From the NCBI GenBank assembly GCA_910585765.1, contig CAJUES010000036.1, positions 1-36,815 of the forward strand: a stretch of DNA of 36,815 nucleotides, written 5' to 3'. The notes under the pieces are model-generated. The model made no database searches. It was not told the DNA's origin and saw only the letters and a program-made list of their open reading frames with translations. Of this stretch, positions 1 through 7,494 are shown piece after piece (within the stretch, counting starts at the first letter, position 1; each line of letters starts with the position of its first letter). The DNA is from an uncultured Lachnospiraceae bacterium. Its GTDB lineage: Bacteria; Bacillota; Clostridia; Lachnospirales; Lachnospiraceae. The position numbers were made by a program, and so were the translations under genes.

Positions 1-240
1 AATTTACTGGGATTCACTGGCTTCTTAGTGGTACAAACTTTTTACTCTCAAGTATTCTGAAATGCAATTTTAATTTCTCTATTCATTAACCGTTGTGCAT
101 CATATAAAATTTTTCCACCTGTGCGGTTGGGATATGAAAAATAGGATTATTCGTGACGGAAGTAAAGAAGGATTTCAAGTGATGATTCTGAAGATGAAAA
201 ACATCATAGAAAAAGCGAACGCAAACACGCTCTAGGGGTG

Positions 241-250
241 GTGTAGTAAA
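241..250 (+). other. Possible integrase arm-type (DR2-like) site, left
   Basis: The sequence GTGTAGTAAA occurs here and again at 2015-2024 just after the integrase gene, in the same orientation. From memory, Tn916 integrase uses its N-terminal domain to bind direct repeats with a GTAGTAAA core near both transposon ends. The match is short, so this is a suggestion rather than a firm site. Confidence 0.35.
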
Positions 251-323
251 GATCGTAGGATGAATAGAAAATGTAACTTGTAGTTGTAGTATATTTGTGA
301 TTATTTGATTTAATATTTATTGT

Positions 324-350
324 GGACAGGTAAAAACTGATTTCCTGTCC
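324..350 (+). other. Stem-loop in the element flank
   Basis: GGACAGG at 324-330 and CCTGTCC at 344-350 form a perfect 7-bp stem with a 13-nt loop. Only AATTATTGT follows, so it is a poor intrinsic terminator. It may be a leftover terminator of a lost upstream element gene. Confidence 0.35.
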
Positions 351-555
351 AATTATTGTATGTAACTATTGTAAGATTATTATCAGATCATTGATTATTT
401 GAAATTATTGGATTATTGAGATTATTACTGATTGAAAATTGAATACGGATTTTTGTATGAAGGCACTGGCATACTCACTGGTGTCTTCTATAAATATAAT
501 ATTGATTTATTGAGATTGAGAATTTTACATAGATTGGAGAGTGATTTTTACAGAA

Positions 556-765
556 ATGTCAGAGACAAAATCATTGGAGATGCCATTTTGGCTGAAATTA
601 ACTTTAACAATTAAGGAAGCAGCAGCTTATTCAAATATAGGGATTAACAAGATAGAGGAGCTATTGAAACAACCCAAATGTGATTTTGTATTATATGTCG
701 GTAATAAGAAGTTGGTGAAAAGGAAAGAGTTTGAGCAGTACATATCGAAGAGTTTGGAAATTTAG
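556..765 (+). CDS. xis: Tn916-type excisionase (small DNA-bending recombination directionality factor)
   Basis: A 69-residue protein if started at ATG 556; a GTG at 541 would give 74 residues but has no spaced ribosome binding site. GGAGA at 536-540 lies about 15 nt before ATG 556, which is rather long. The core MPFWLKLTLTIKEAAAYSNI, followed by a G(I/V)NKIEELL segment and a basic C-terminal KKLVKRKEFEQYI stretch, is typical of Tn916-family excisionases with a winged-helix MerR-like fold. These proteins bind and bend the element ends and steer the tyrosine integrase towards excision. The gene lies 116 bp before int, the usual order at the right end of Tn916-like elements. The reading frame is intact although its partner int is broken. 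Confidence 0.75.
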   Translation: MSETKSLEMPFWLKLTLTIKEAAAYSNIGINKIEELLKQPKCDFVLYVGNKKLVKRKEFEQYISKSLEI

Positions 766-818
766 GACAGGATTTAGGCAGAAAATTTAATTTGATTATT
801 CCAAAATGATGGATGATA

Positions 819-827
819 TGCTATAAT
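819..827 (+). promoter_or_regulatory. Extended -10 promoter element before int
   Basis: TGCTATAAT at 819-827 fits an extended -10 (TGnTATAAT). The position 17 bp upstream (799-804, TTCCAA) is a poor -35, as is common with extended -10 promoters. A good ribosome binding site (GAAAGGAG, 866-873) then lies 8 nt before the int start. Confidence 0.45.
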
Positions 828-881
828 ATAAGCTTGTATCAGACTCTTTTTGTTGGATAACAGCAGAAAGGAGTTAATTTT

Positions 882-2008
882 ATGGGTAAGGACTTAAAAG
901 GTAAGGAGATTGGAGTCGGTATCTGTCAAAGAAAGGATGGTTTATACACAGCGCGATTTGTAAGCAAAAGAACTGGTAAATCGGTTCAAAAATATTTCCC
1001 AAGGCTACAGGAATGCCGTAGGTGGTATGCGGATGCAAAATTTGAAGATGAGCATGGCGGTATCAATGCGTCCGGGGATATGACAGTGACGGCATGGTTT
1101 GATTATTGGATTGAAAATATAAAAGGTGCAGCATAAGACCAAATACAATAAGAAATTATAAAGAACGGTTTGAGCATAATATAAAGAAATGTATTGGCAA
1201 TATGATATTGTCAGAGGTAAAACCGATGCACTGTCAGAATGTTTTGAACCAGATGAAAGATGGATATAAAACATCTACTATATATCAAACAAGGATTGTA
1301 TTGTATGTTCTCTGATGCTGTTGAAAATGATGTAATACTTAAAAATCCAGTACGAAAGCTGTAAAATATAACATTGGGAAAGAACCTAAGAAAGTCAGGG
1401 CATTAACTATTGACGAACAGAAGAAATTTCTTGAAGTTGCAGAGAAAAGCAGTAATTATAATCAGTTCGCGTTTATCTTGCAGATGGGATTACGGACAGG
1501 TGAGTTAATAGGATTGAAGTGGTCTGATATTGATTGGGAAAAGCGTGTCGTACACATACAAAGAAGTATGGAGTATAGGTATAGTGTTGGCGAATGGCGG
1601 ATTGGTGAGCCGAAAAGCAAATCCGGCTATCGTGACGTACCTTTGACAGAAGAAGCCATTGCGATTTTGAAAAGGCAGAAAGAGAAACTTAGAGAAATCG
1701 AAGTGATCAATATGCAGTTCAAAGAACATGTATTTCTCTGCAGGAAAGGCGAACCGACGAAAAATTCAGCTTATGACACAACATTATTCAAATTATGTGA
1801 TAAAGCTGGTATTGAACGTTTCTCGATGCATGTTTTAAGACATACAATGGCGACAAGATGTATTGAGGGTGGTATGCGTCCCAAGACTTTACAGGTGATT
1901 TTAGGTCATGCCAATGTAGGTATTACGATGAATTTGTATGTCCATGTGACCGAGGATGAGAAGGTCAAAGAGGTAGAGAAAATAGAAAGTGCCTTAAAAA
2001 TTGTGTAG
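882..2008 (+). pseudogene. int: Tn916-type tyrosine integrase, broken by frameshifts
   Basis: The N-terminal arm-binding domain is read from ATG 882 (GKEIGVGICQRKDGLYTARF) until a premature TAA at 1134-1136. Homologous sequence then continues in another frame (IRPNTIRNYKERFEHNI, about 1132-1310), shifts again near 1300 (MFSDAVENDVILKNPV) and a third time near 1357. From about 1358 one frame is open to the TAG at 2006-2008 and carries the whole catalytic domain: RTGE arginine, a lysine in SKSGYRDVPL, HVLRH, the GHANV histidine and the tyrosine in MNLYVHV. At least three frameshifts split what should be a protein of roughly 380-400 residues. A full-length integrase cannot be made; a truncated catalytic-domain peptide conceivably could. 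Confidence 0.85.
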
Positions 2009-2024
2009 TAGATTGTGTAGTAAA
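2000..2024 (+). repeat. 12-bp tandem repeat at the end of int, DR2-like
   Basis: ATTGTGTAGTAG at 2000-2011 is followed directly by ATTGTGTAGTAA at 2012-2023. The first copy contains the int stop codon. Both copies share GTGTAGTA with the site at 241-250. The position just past int fits the right-arm binding sites of a Tn916-type element; the functional role is inferred. Confidence 0.5.
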
Positions 2025-2084
2025 AATATAGAGAAAGGCAGAAACTCTTGAAAATAAAGGATTTCTGAGCAGGTATGATAAGAA

Positions 2085-3182
2085 ATGAAACTAGGAATCG
2101 TCGGACTCCCAAACGTAGGAAAGAGTACATTGTTTAATTCACTGACCAAGGCGGGCGCAGAATCCGCCAACTATCCGTTCTGTACGATCGACCCGAATGT
2201 GGGGATTGTGACAGTGCCGGATGAGCGGATCAGGCTGCTCGGAGAGCTTTATCGGACGAAGAAAGTGACGCCGGCGGTGATCGAATTTGTGGATATCGCG
2301 GGGCTTGTGAAGGGCGCTTCCAAAGGGGAGGGACTCGGAAACCAGTTCCTTGCCAATATCCGCGAGGTCGATGCGATTGTCCATGTGGTGAGATGCTTTG
2401 AGGACTCGAACATCGTCCACGTCGACGGCGGCATCGATCCGCTCAGGGATATCGAGACGATCAACCTGGAGCTCATCTTCTCTGACATTGAGATCCTCGA
2501 GAGGCGCATCGCAAAGGTGTCAAGAGGGGCGAGAAACGACAAGGCGCAGGCAAAGGAGCTTGCACTTGCCGAGCGTATCAAGGCACATCTGGAGGAGGGA
2601 AAGCTGGCAAAGAGCTTTGTGACGGACGACGATGAGGAGACAGCGTGGAGAAACGGGTATAATCTTCTGACAGACAAGCCAGTCATCTATGCGGCAAATG
2701 TGGCGGAGGATGATCTGGCGGACGACGGAGCCGGCAACGACGGCGTGAAGGCGGTGCGCGGGTACGCGGAGTCGGATGGATCGGAGGTGTTTGTGATCTG
2801 CGCGCAGATCGAGCAGGAGATCGCTGAGCTTGACGATGACGAGAAGGCGATGTTTCTGGATGATTTGGGATTAAAAGAGTCGGGACTGGACAAGCTAATC
2901 GCAGCGAGTTACCGTCTGCTGGGGCTTATGAGCTTCCTTACGGCAGGGGAGGATGAGTGCCGTGCATGGACGATCAAGGCCGGCACGAAGGCACCGCAGG
3001 CTGCAGGTAAGATCCACACGGATTTCGAGCGCGGTTTTATCCGTGCCGAGGTCGTCAACTACAAGGATCTGCTGGAGAACGGTTCCCTTGCGGCGGCGAG
3101 GGACAAGGGACTTGTCGGTCTTGAGGGCAAGGATTACGTGGTGAAAGACGGGGATGTGATCCTTTTCCGGTTCAATGTATGA
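2085..3182 (+). CDS. ychF: Ribosome-binding ATPase YchF (Obg-type P-loop protein)
   Basis: At 365 residues this is the normal length for YchF/OLA1. The P-loop GLPNVGKST lies at residues 7-15, switch motifs include DIAGLVKGASKGEGLGNQFL, and the nucleotide-specificity motif is NVAE (N205-E208) instead of the NKxD of true GTPases, the known reason YchF prefers ATP. A TGS-like C-terminal domain follows (KAGTKAPQAAGKIHTDFERG, DVILFRFNV). Members bind the ribosome and are linked to translation and oxidative-stress control in the cytoplasm. The Shine-Dalgarno is weak for this genome (AGG at 2071-2073). The decayed integrase ends only 76 bp upstream and no clear promoter is visible in that gap, so the insertion may have changed how ychF is transcribed. 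Confidence 0.95.
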   Translation: MKLGIVGLPNVGKSTLFNSLTKAGAESANYPFCTIDPNVGIVTVPDERIRLLGELYRTKKVTPAVIEFVDIAGLVKGASKGEGLGNQFLANIREVDAIVHVVRCFEDSNIVHVDGGIDPLRDIETINLELIFSDIEILERRIAKVSRGARNDKAQAKELALAERIKAHLEEGKLAKSFVTDDDEETAWRNGYNLLTDKPVIYAANVAEDDLADDGAGNDGVKAVRGYAESDGSEVFVICAQIEQEIAELDDDEKAMFLDDLGLKESGLDKLIAASYRLLGLMSFLTAGEDECRAWTIKAGTKAPQAAGKIHTDFERGFIRAEVVNYKDLLENGSLAAARDKGLVGLEGKDYVVKDGDVILFRFNV

Positions 3183-3208
3183 TTATTAGAATAAGGTAGG
3201 TAAAAAAT

Positions 3209-4114
3209 ATGCCTGATACAATGGGAGTAAAGGATATCGCTTTCCCGCATCTTGGGATCTATCTGGAGAATCTGCCGAAAAGTTTTTCGGTGTTTGGATT
3301 TGAGATCGCTTTTTACGGCGTGATCATCGGTATCGGTGTCATACTTGGCGTGCTGATGGCGGAGCGCATGGCAAAAGCGGAGGGAATGGACACAGACATT
3401 ATATGGGATTTTGGCATTTATGCAGTCATTTTTTCCGTGATCGGGGCAAGGATCTATTACGTGATCTTTTCCTGGGATCAGTACAAAAATGACCTTCTGA
3501 GCATCTTCAATCTCAGGCGGGGCGGTCTGGCCATCTACGGCGCGGTGATCGCCGCGTTTGCGACGCTGTTTGTATACAGCAGGCTTAAAAAGCTGTCGCC
3601 TTATCAGATCGGGGACTGCGGGGTCTATGGATTGATTCTCGGACAGATTATAGGCAGATGGGGGAACTTCTTCAACAGGGAAGTGTTTGGCGGATATACA
3701 GATACGCTGTTCGCCATGAGACTGCCTGTTGACGCGGTATATCCATGGGATATCAAGCAGTCCCAGCTTGACGGCATGGCTTTGATGGGAGATGTGAATT
3801 TCATACAGGTCCATCCAACGTTTTTGTATGAGAGTGTGTGGAATCTGGGAATTTTGCTGATTATGATCGCATTTCATAAAAGGAAAAAATACCACGGACA
3901 GATGTGCCTGCTCTATCTCGGCGGGTATGGGATCGGACGTTTTGTGATCGAGGGGATCAGGACGGACCGGCTGCTGATCCCGGGCACGCAGATTGCTGTG
4001 TCACAGCTGCTGGGGCTGATGCTGTTCATTTTTTCTATCGTATTGAATACAGTCATAAGAGTTCGTTTACCGAAGGCATTAGATCACACGGAGAAGGAGG
4101 ACAAGGTTCAATGA
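3209..4114 (+). CDS. lgt: Phosphatidylglycerol-prolipoprotein diacylglyceryl transferase
   Basis: A 301-residue polytopic membrane protein. Lgt moves diacylglycerol from phosphatidylglycerol onto the lipobox cysteine of prelipoproteins, the first step of lipoprotein maturation; the lipobox binding proteins at 7495 and 20818 would be substrates. The Lgt signature is present (GQIIGRWGNFFNREVFG), with HPTFLYES and a C-terminal GRFVIEGIRTD segment holding conserved Arg and Glu. Several hydrophobic spans are evident, and GGLAIYGAVI matches the family H/GGL region. It starts 26 bp after ychF. Its TGA overlaps the ATG of the GH3 gene (ATGA, 4111-4114), which implies translational coupling. Confidence 0.95.
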   Translation: MPDTMGVKDIAFPHLGIYLENLPKSFSVFGFEIAFYGVIIGIGVILGVLMAERMAKAEGMDTDIIWDFGIYAVIFSVIGARIYYVIFSWDQYKNDLLSIFNLRRGGLAIYGAVIAAFATLFVYSRLKKLSPYQIGDCGVYGLILGQIIGRWGNFFNREVFGGYTDTLFAMRLPVDAVYPWDIKQSQLDGMALMGDVNFIQVHPTFLYESVWNLGILLIMIAFHKRKKYHGQMCLLYLGGYGIGRFVIEGIRTDRLLIPGTQIAVSQLLGLMLFIFSIVLNTVIRVRLPKALDHTEKEDKVQ

Positions 4115-6285
4115 CAAAAGACAAGATTGAGAAGCTGATAGCGCAGCTTACCTTGCAGGAAAAGATCGGTATGATTCACGGGAACGGTCTTTTTGAAACG
4201 AAGGGAGTAGAGCGGTTGGGGATCCCGCCTTTCAGGACATCGGACGGTCCAAGGGGAGTCCGGAAGGACTTTGAGAATGATACGTGGAAGGATATCGGAC
4301 TGAGTTATGACTATGCGTCCTACCTGCCCTGCAACACGGCGCTTGCGGCGACATGGAACAGGGCGCTTGCCCATGAGACGGGAAAGCTGCTCGGCAGGGA
4401 GGCGAGAGGGCGCGGGAAGGACATGATCCTTGCGCCGGGAATCAACATCATGCGCTCACCGCTGTGCGGGCGGAGTTTTGAGTACATGGGGGAGGATCCG
4501 TACCTTGTTTCGGAGATGGTGGTGCCGCTCGTGCAGGGGATTGAGGAGAATGACGTCTCATCGTGTGTCAAGCATTTTGTGGCGAACAACCAGGAGACGA
4601 GGCGTATCGACGTTGACGTGGAGGTGAGCGAGCGGGCACTTCGGGAGATCTATCTGCCGGGTTTTGAGGCTGCAGTCAGGAGAGGCAAAGCCAAGGGGAT
4701 CATGGGGGCCTACAATAAGCTTGGCGGGACACACTGCTGCCACCACGATGGTCTGCTGAACGGGATCCTGCGCAGGGAATGGGGGTTCGAGGGAATCACG
4801 GTGTCCGACTGGGGCGGCGTTCACGATACGATGGAAGCGCTCATGAACGGTCTTGACATGGAGATGTCCGTCACAAGCGACTTTGATGATTATTATATGG
4901 CGGATCCGCTGATCCGGATGATCGAGGACGGGAAAGTGGACCGGAAGGCGGCACTCGCAAAGATCGACGAGAAAGTCCGCCATATCCTGCATGTCATGAA
5001 CGAACTCCATATGCTTGACGGAGAGCGCAGTGCAGGCGGTTACAACGATTACAATGACAAGGCGGCGCTGCGGCAGACTGCGAGGGAATCCGTAGTCCTG
5101 CTCAAGAATGACGGCAATATCCTTCCGCTCGACAGGAAAAAGATCAGGAAGCTGCTGGTGGTCGGTGAGAATGCAAACCGGCAGCACGCGCCAGGCGGCG
5201 GAAGCGCCGAGATCAAGGCACTGTATGAGATCACGCCGCTGCTTGGGATCCAGATGCTTCTGGGCGGCAACACGGAGGTTGTATACAAGCCGGGATATCA
5301 CAACGAAGATGTCGGAAATATCTGGGCGAATACCGGTGACAGTGAGAATGGTCAGGCGGACAGCCTCAACCAGGAAAGCAGGACGGCACAGGCAGCACCG
5401 GAGGAGAAGATAAAACGCCAGAGAGAGATCAACGAAACGTACCGGAAGGATGCGCTCGAGGCGGCAGAGAATGCCGATGCGGTCATCTTTGTGGGCGGTC
5501 TGACACACGACTACGATACGGAGGGACAGGACAGGGCAGACATGAGACTTCCGTATGATCAGGACAGACTGATAACAGAACTGCTCAAGGTGAGACCGGA
5601 TACCATTGTGACGCTCGTGGCTGGCTCCCCCGTGGACATGAGTGCGTGGCTGGCTGATGTGTCTGCGCTGGTCTACAGCTGGTATGCAGGTATGGAGGGA
5701 GGCATTGCCCTTGCGGAGGTTTTGTTTGGCGAGTACAACCCGTCAGGTCATCTTCCAGAAACGTTTCCCGTCTGCGAGAAGGATTGTCCGGCAGTGGCGC
5801 TTGGAGAATTTCCGGGCAGTGACAGTGTAAGCTACGGCGAGGACATCTTTGTGGGGTATCGCTATTATGACACGTACGATGTCGCGACGGCATTTCCGTT
5901 TGGCTATGGATTGTCCTACACCGATTTTGTCATGACGGGGATCCGGGCGGAGGTCATCGAGGACACGGCGCAGAGCAAGGGGGTCAAGGTGAGCTTTGAC
6001 ATTTCCAATATCGGCAGCCGCGCGGGTGCGGCAGTCGCGCAGATCTATGTGGCAGACAAATGCCCAAAGGTGAAGAAGGCGGCAAAGGAGCTGAAGGCAT
6101 TTGAGAAGATCTATCTCGAAGCGGGTGAGACGAGGGAAGTGACGCTCATGCTCGAGCGGGAAGCATTTATGTACTACGATGAGACATCACACAGTTTTAA
6201 AGTGGATGCGGGGAGTTATATGCTGATGCTCGCCAAGAATACCGAGGAGATCGTGGATGTCACGGAAATCGAGTTTGAAATTTAG
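4111..6285 (+). CDS. Glycoside hydrolase family 3 beta-glucosidase-like enzyme (cytoplasmic)
   Basis: A 724-residue protein started at ATG 4111, preceded by GAAGGAGG and overlapping the lgt stop. The same frame is open upstream to 3904, but that part is a shadow of lgt. There is no signal peptide. Order of parts: TIM-barrel-like domain (about 1-300; SDGPRGVR, ANNQETRR), the nucleophile aspartate in TVSDWGG (D233), an alpha/beta sandwich domain (about 340-580) with the likely acid/base glutamate in DTEGQDRADM (E471), and a C-terminal fibronectin III-like domain (about 620-720). It should hydrolyse short beta-glucosides taken up by the cell; the exact linkage cannot be read. It is clearly distinct from the GH3 at 24511. 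The coupling with lgt seems accidental rather than functional. Confidence 0.88.
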   Translation: MTKDKIEKLIAQLTLQEKIGMIHGNGLFETKGVERLGIPPFRTSDGPRGVRKDFENDTWKDIGLSYDYASYLPCNTALAATWNRALAHETGKLLGREARGRGKDMILAPGINIMRSPLCGRSFEYMGEDPYLVSEMVVPLVQGIEENDVSSCVKHFVANNQETRRIDVDVEVSERALREIYLPGFEAAVRRGKAKGIMGAYNKLGGTHCCHHDGLLNGILRREWGFEGITVSDWGGVHDTMEALMNGLDMEMSVTSDFDDYYMADPLIRMIEDGKVDRKAALAKIDEKVRHILHVMNELHMLDGERSAGGYNDYNDKAALRQTARESVVLLKNDGNILPLDRKKIRKLLVVGENANRQHAPGGGSAEIKALYEITPLLGIQMLLGGNTEVVYKPGYHNEDVGNIWANTGDSENGQADSLNQESRTAQAAPEEKIKRQREINETYRKDALEAAENADAVIFVGGLTHDYDTEGQDRADMRLPYDQDRLITELLKVRPDTIVTLVAGSPVDMSAWLADVSALVYSWYAGMEGGIALAEVLFGEYNPSGHLPETFPVCEKDCPAVALGEFPGSDSVSYGEDIFVGYRYYDTYDVATAFPFGYGLSYTDFVMTGIRAEVIEDTAQSKGVKVSFDISNIGSRAGAAVAQIYVADKCPKVKKAAKELKAFEKIYLEAGETREVTLMLEREAFMYYDETSHSFKVDAGSYMLMLAKNTEEIVDVTEIEFEI

Positions 6286-6324
6286 GCAGATATAAACAGA
6301 CAGACAAGAGTCCTTTTTGGGCGC

Positions 6325-6349
6325 GGTGCATATGATAAATAAATGCACC
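6325..6349 (+). other. Stem-loop upstream of the YlmC/YmxH gene
   Basis: GGTGCAT (6325-6331) and ATGCACC (6343-6349) form a 7-bp stem with an 11-nt loop, between the GH3 stop and the ribosome binding site of the next gene (AAGGGGGA, 6356-6363). No T tract follows, so it is more likely a leader structure or a weak terminator. Confidence 0.3.
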
Positions 6350-6370
6350 ACGTTCAAGGGGGACTTTTTT

Positions 6371-6601
6371 ATGGTGACGTACAAGGAACTGCGGAAAAAA
6401 GAAGTGATCTGTATCAAGGACTGCAGGCGGCTTGGACATGTCTGTGACCTTGAGATCGATGAATGTAAGGGATGCATCTGCAAGATCATCGTGCCCGGCT
6501 GCAAGGGATTCTGGTCCATGATCACGGATGACTCAGTGATCGCCATACCATACAACTGTATCAGACAGATCGGACCGGATCTGATCCTTGTGGACATATA
6601 G
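6371..6601 (+). CDS. YlmC/YmxH family PRC-barrel sporulation protein
   Basis: A 76-residue protein. The longer open frame from 6317 is unlikely because AAGGGGGA sits 7 nt before ATG 6371. The sequence MVTYKELRKKEVICI, then a DCRRLGHVCDLEID stretch and IPYNCIRQIGPDLILVDI, matches the YlmC/YmxH family of small PRC-barrel proteins found in endospore formers and often linked to nrdR in clostridia. Four or more cysteines (CKGCIC, PGCKG) are typical of the clostridial members. Function is poorly defined; a sporulation role is inferred from genome distribution and B. subtilis YmxH/YlmC. It supports a spore-forming host. Confidence 0.8.
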   Translation: MVTYKELRKKEVICIKDCRRLGHVCDLEIDECKGCICKIIVPGCKGFWSMITDDSVIAIPYNCIRQIGPDLILVDI

Positions 6602-6651
6602 GCGGCAGCGCCTCCGGAAGCCGTCAAAAAGCTGTTGTGCGGACGATTTGG

Positions 6652-6680
6652 TTGACATTGGCGGGATCTTAAACTATACT
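6652..6680 (+). promoter_or_regulatory. Sigma-A promoter of nrdR
   Basis: TTGACA at 6652-6657 and TATACT at 6675-6680 are separated by exactly 17 bp, a near-consensus housekeeping promoter. Transcription should begin near 6687, about 50 bp before the nrdR start. Confidence 0.8.
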
Positions 6681-6689
6681 TATCGTATG

Positions 6690-6703
6690 ACACGATATCT
6701 TGA
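6690..6703 (+). promoter_or_regulatory. Possible NrdR box at the nrdR transcription start
   Basis: ACACGATATCTTGA resembles the NrdR box (about ACACwATATmTTGT). It sits just past the predicted start site, where a bound repressor could block the promoter. TATCGT at 6681-6686 also pairs with ACGATA at 6692-6697. Only one clear box is seen, whereas NrdR usually uses two, so the call is tentative. Confidence 0.4.
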
Positions 6704-6736
6704 CGATCGAACAGTAAAAAATTCGGAGGGAACCGT

Positions 6737-7195
6737 ATGAAATGTCCGTTTTGCAATCATGAAAATACAAGAGTTATAGATTCAAGACCTGCTGAGGACA
6801 ACAGCTCCATACGCAGGCGGCGCGCGTGTGACGTGTGCGATAAGCGTTTTACGACCTACGAGAAGGTGGAGGCGATCCCGCTTGTCATCGTCAAGAAGGA
6901 TGACAACAGAGAGGCGTATGACCGGTCGAAGATCGAGACAGGGGTACTGCGCGCATGCCACAAGAGACCGGTCAGCACGGACCGGATCGAGGATCTGGTG
7001 GATGAGGTGGAGGCGGATATCCTGAACCGCGGGGATAAGGAGATCAGCAGCCGCGTCGTCGGGGAGCTGGTCATGAACAAGCTTAAGGATCTTGACGCGG
7101 TTGCGTATGTCCGCTTTGCGTCAGTGTACAGGGAGTTTAAGGATATCAATACCTTTATGGATGAGCTGAAAAAAGTGCTGGGGAGTGCGGAATAG
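6737..7195 (+). CDS. nrdR: Transcriptional repressor NrdR
   Basis: At 152 residues this is standard for NrdR. The N-terminal zinc ribbon has CPFC (C3, C6) and CDVC (about C31, C34) with the RRRRACDVCDKRFTTYE block; an ATP-cone domain follows from about residue 45 (VIVKKDDNREAYDRSKI...). NrdR senses (d)ATP/ATP through the cone and represses ribonucleotide reductase operons. The ribosome binding site GGAGGGAA precedes ATG 6737. It has its own consensus promoter and a possible NrdR box. No nrd structural gene is in the window, so its targets must lie elsewhere. Confidence 0.96.
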   Translation: MKCPFCNHENTRVIDSRPAEDNSSIRRRRACDVCDKRFTTYEKVEAIPLVIVKKDDNREAYDRSKIETGVLRACHKRPVSTDRIEDLVDEVEADILNRGDKEISSRVVGELVMNKLKDLDAVAYVRFASVYREFKDINTFMDELKKVLGSAE

Positions 7196-7196
7196 C

Positions 7197-7293
7197 ATAC
7201 AATTGTATCAGGATCAGCTGGGGCGAGAACAGCAATCCCGATTTATAATGCTGCCGAAACCAGCTGGGCGACAACAGTAGCCTTTGTATACAA
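7197..7293 (+). repeat. Imperfect direct repeats flanked by two palindromes after nrdR
   Basis: A perfect palindrome ATACAATTGTAT (7197-7208) is followed by CAGCTGGGGCGAGAACAGCAA (7215-7235). Nearly the same block recurs as CAGCTGGGCGACAACAGTAG (7261-7280), followed by another palindrome TTGTATACAA (7284-7293). No gene overlaps it apart from the last codons before the nrdR stop, which lie just upstream. It could be a decayed intergenic repeat or a regulatory region; nothing in the sequence decides. Confidence 0.4.
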
Positions 7294-7321
7294 TAAAGAA
7301 CAAGATTGTCAAAAAAATGTC

Positions 7322-7350
7322 TTGCTTTTTTGCCGATATTTTTATAGAAT
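7322..7350 (+). promoter_or_regulatory. Candidate promoter of the ABC importer operon
   Basis: TTGCTT (7322-7327) and TAGAAT (7345-7350) lie 17 bp apart in an AT-rich segment. The -10 matches 5 of 6 consensus bases, the -35 only 3. It would give a leader of about 140 nt before the binding-protein gene at 7495. Confidence 0.4.
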
Positions 7351-7494
7351 TTAAACGAACACAATAGACGGTACGCGTCGCGCGACTGTACTATGTGTGG
7401 TAGTATGCACATTTTGACGGATCATGGCACATGACTGAAAATAGCGCATACTGGCAACAATTAAATATCAGAAGAATAAAAAGGAGTAAAAGAC

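Larger units (their letters stand above)
1..555. other. AT-rich non-coding flank of a decayed integrative element
   Basis: No convincing gene is visible. The stretch is far richer in A+T than the DNA after base 2085 and has stops in all frames; the one short open frame here (432-614) lacks a ribosome binding site and resembles nothing I know. It holds a GTGTAGTAAA motif at 241-250, a hairpin at 324-350 and repeated GATTATT words at 299, 375, 393, 411 and 420. Its composition and its place before xis and int suggest remnant mobile-element DNA, but the left boundary of the element cannot be fixed from this window. Confidence 0.5.

Noticed and set aside
3134..3895. 253-residue minus-strand open frame opposite lgt
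   Set aside because: Lgt has all its signature motifs on the plus strand; the antisense peptide is His/Ile-rich with no domain.
3904..4110. Extended N-terminus for the GH3 protein in the same open frame
   Set aside because: The region is the coding sequence of lgt in another frame; GGAGG before ATG 4111 and the start of conserved GH3 sequence there fix the start.
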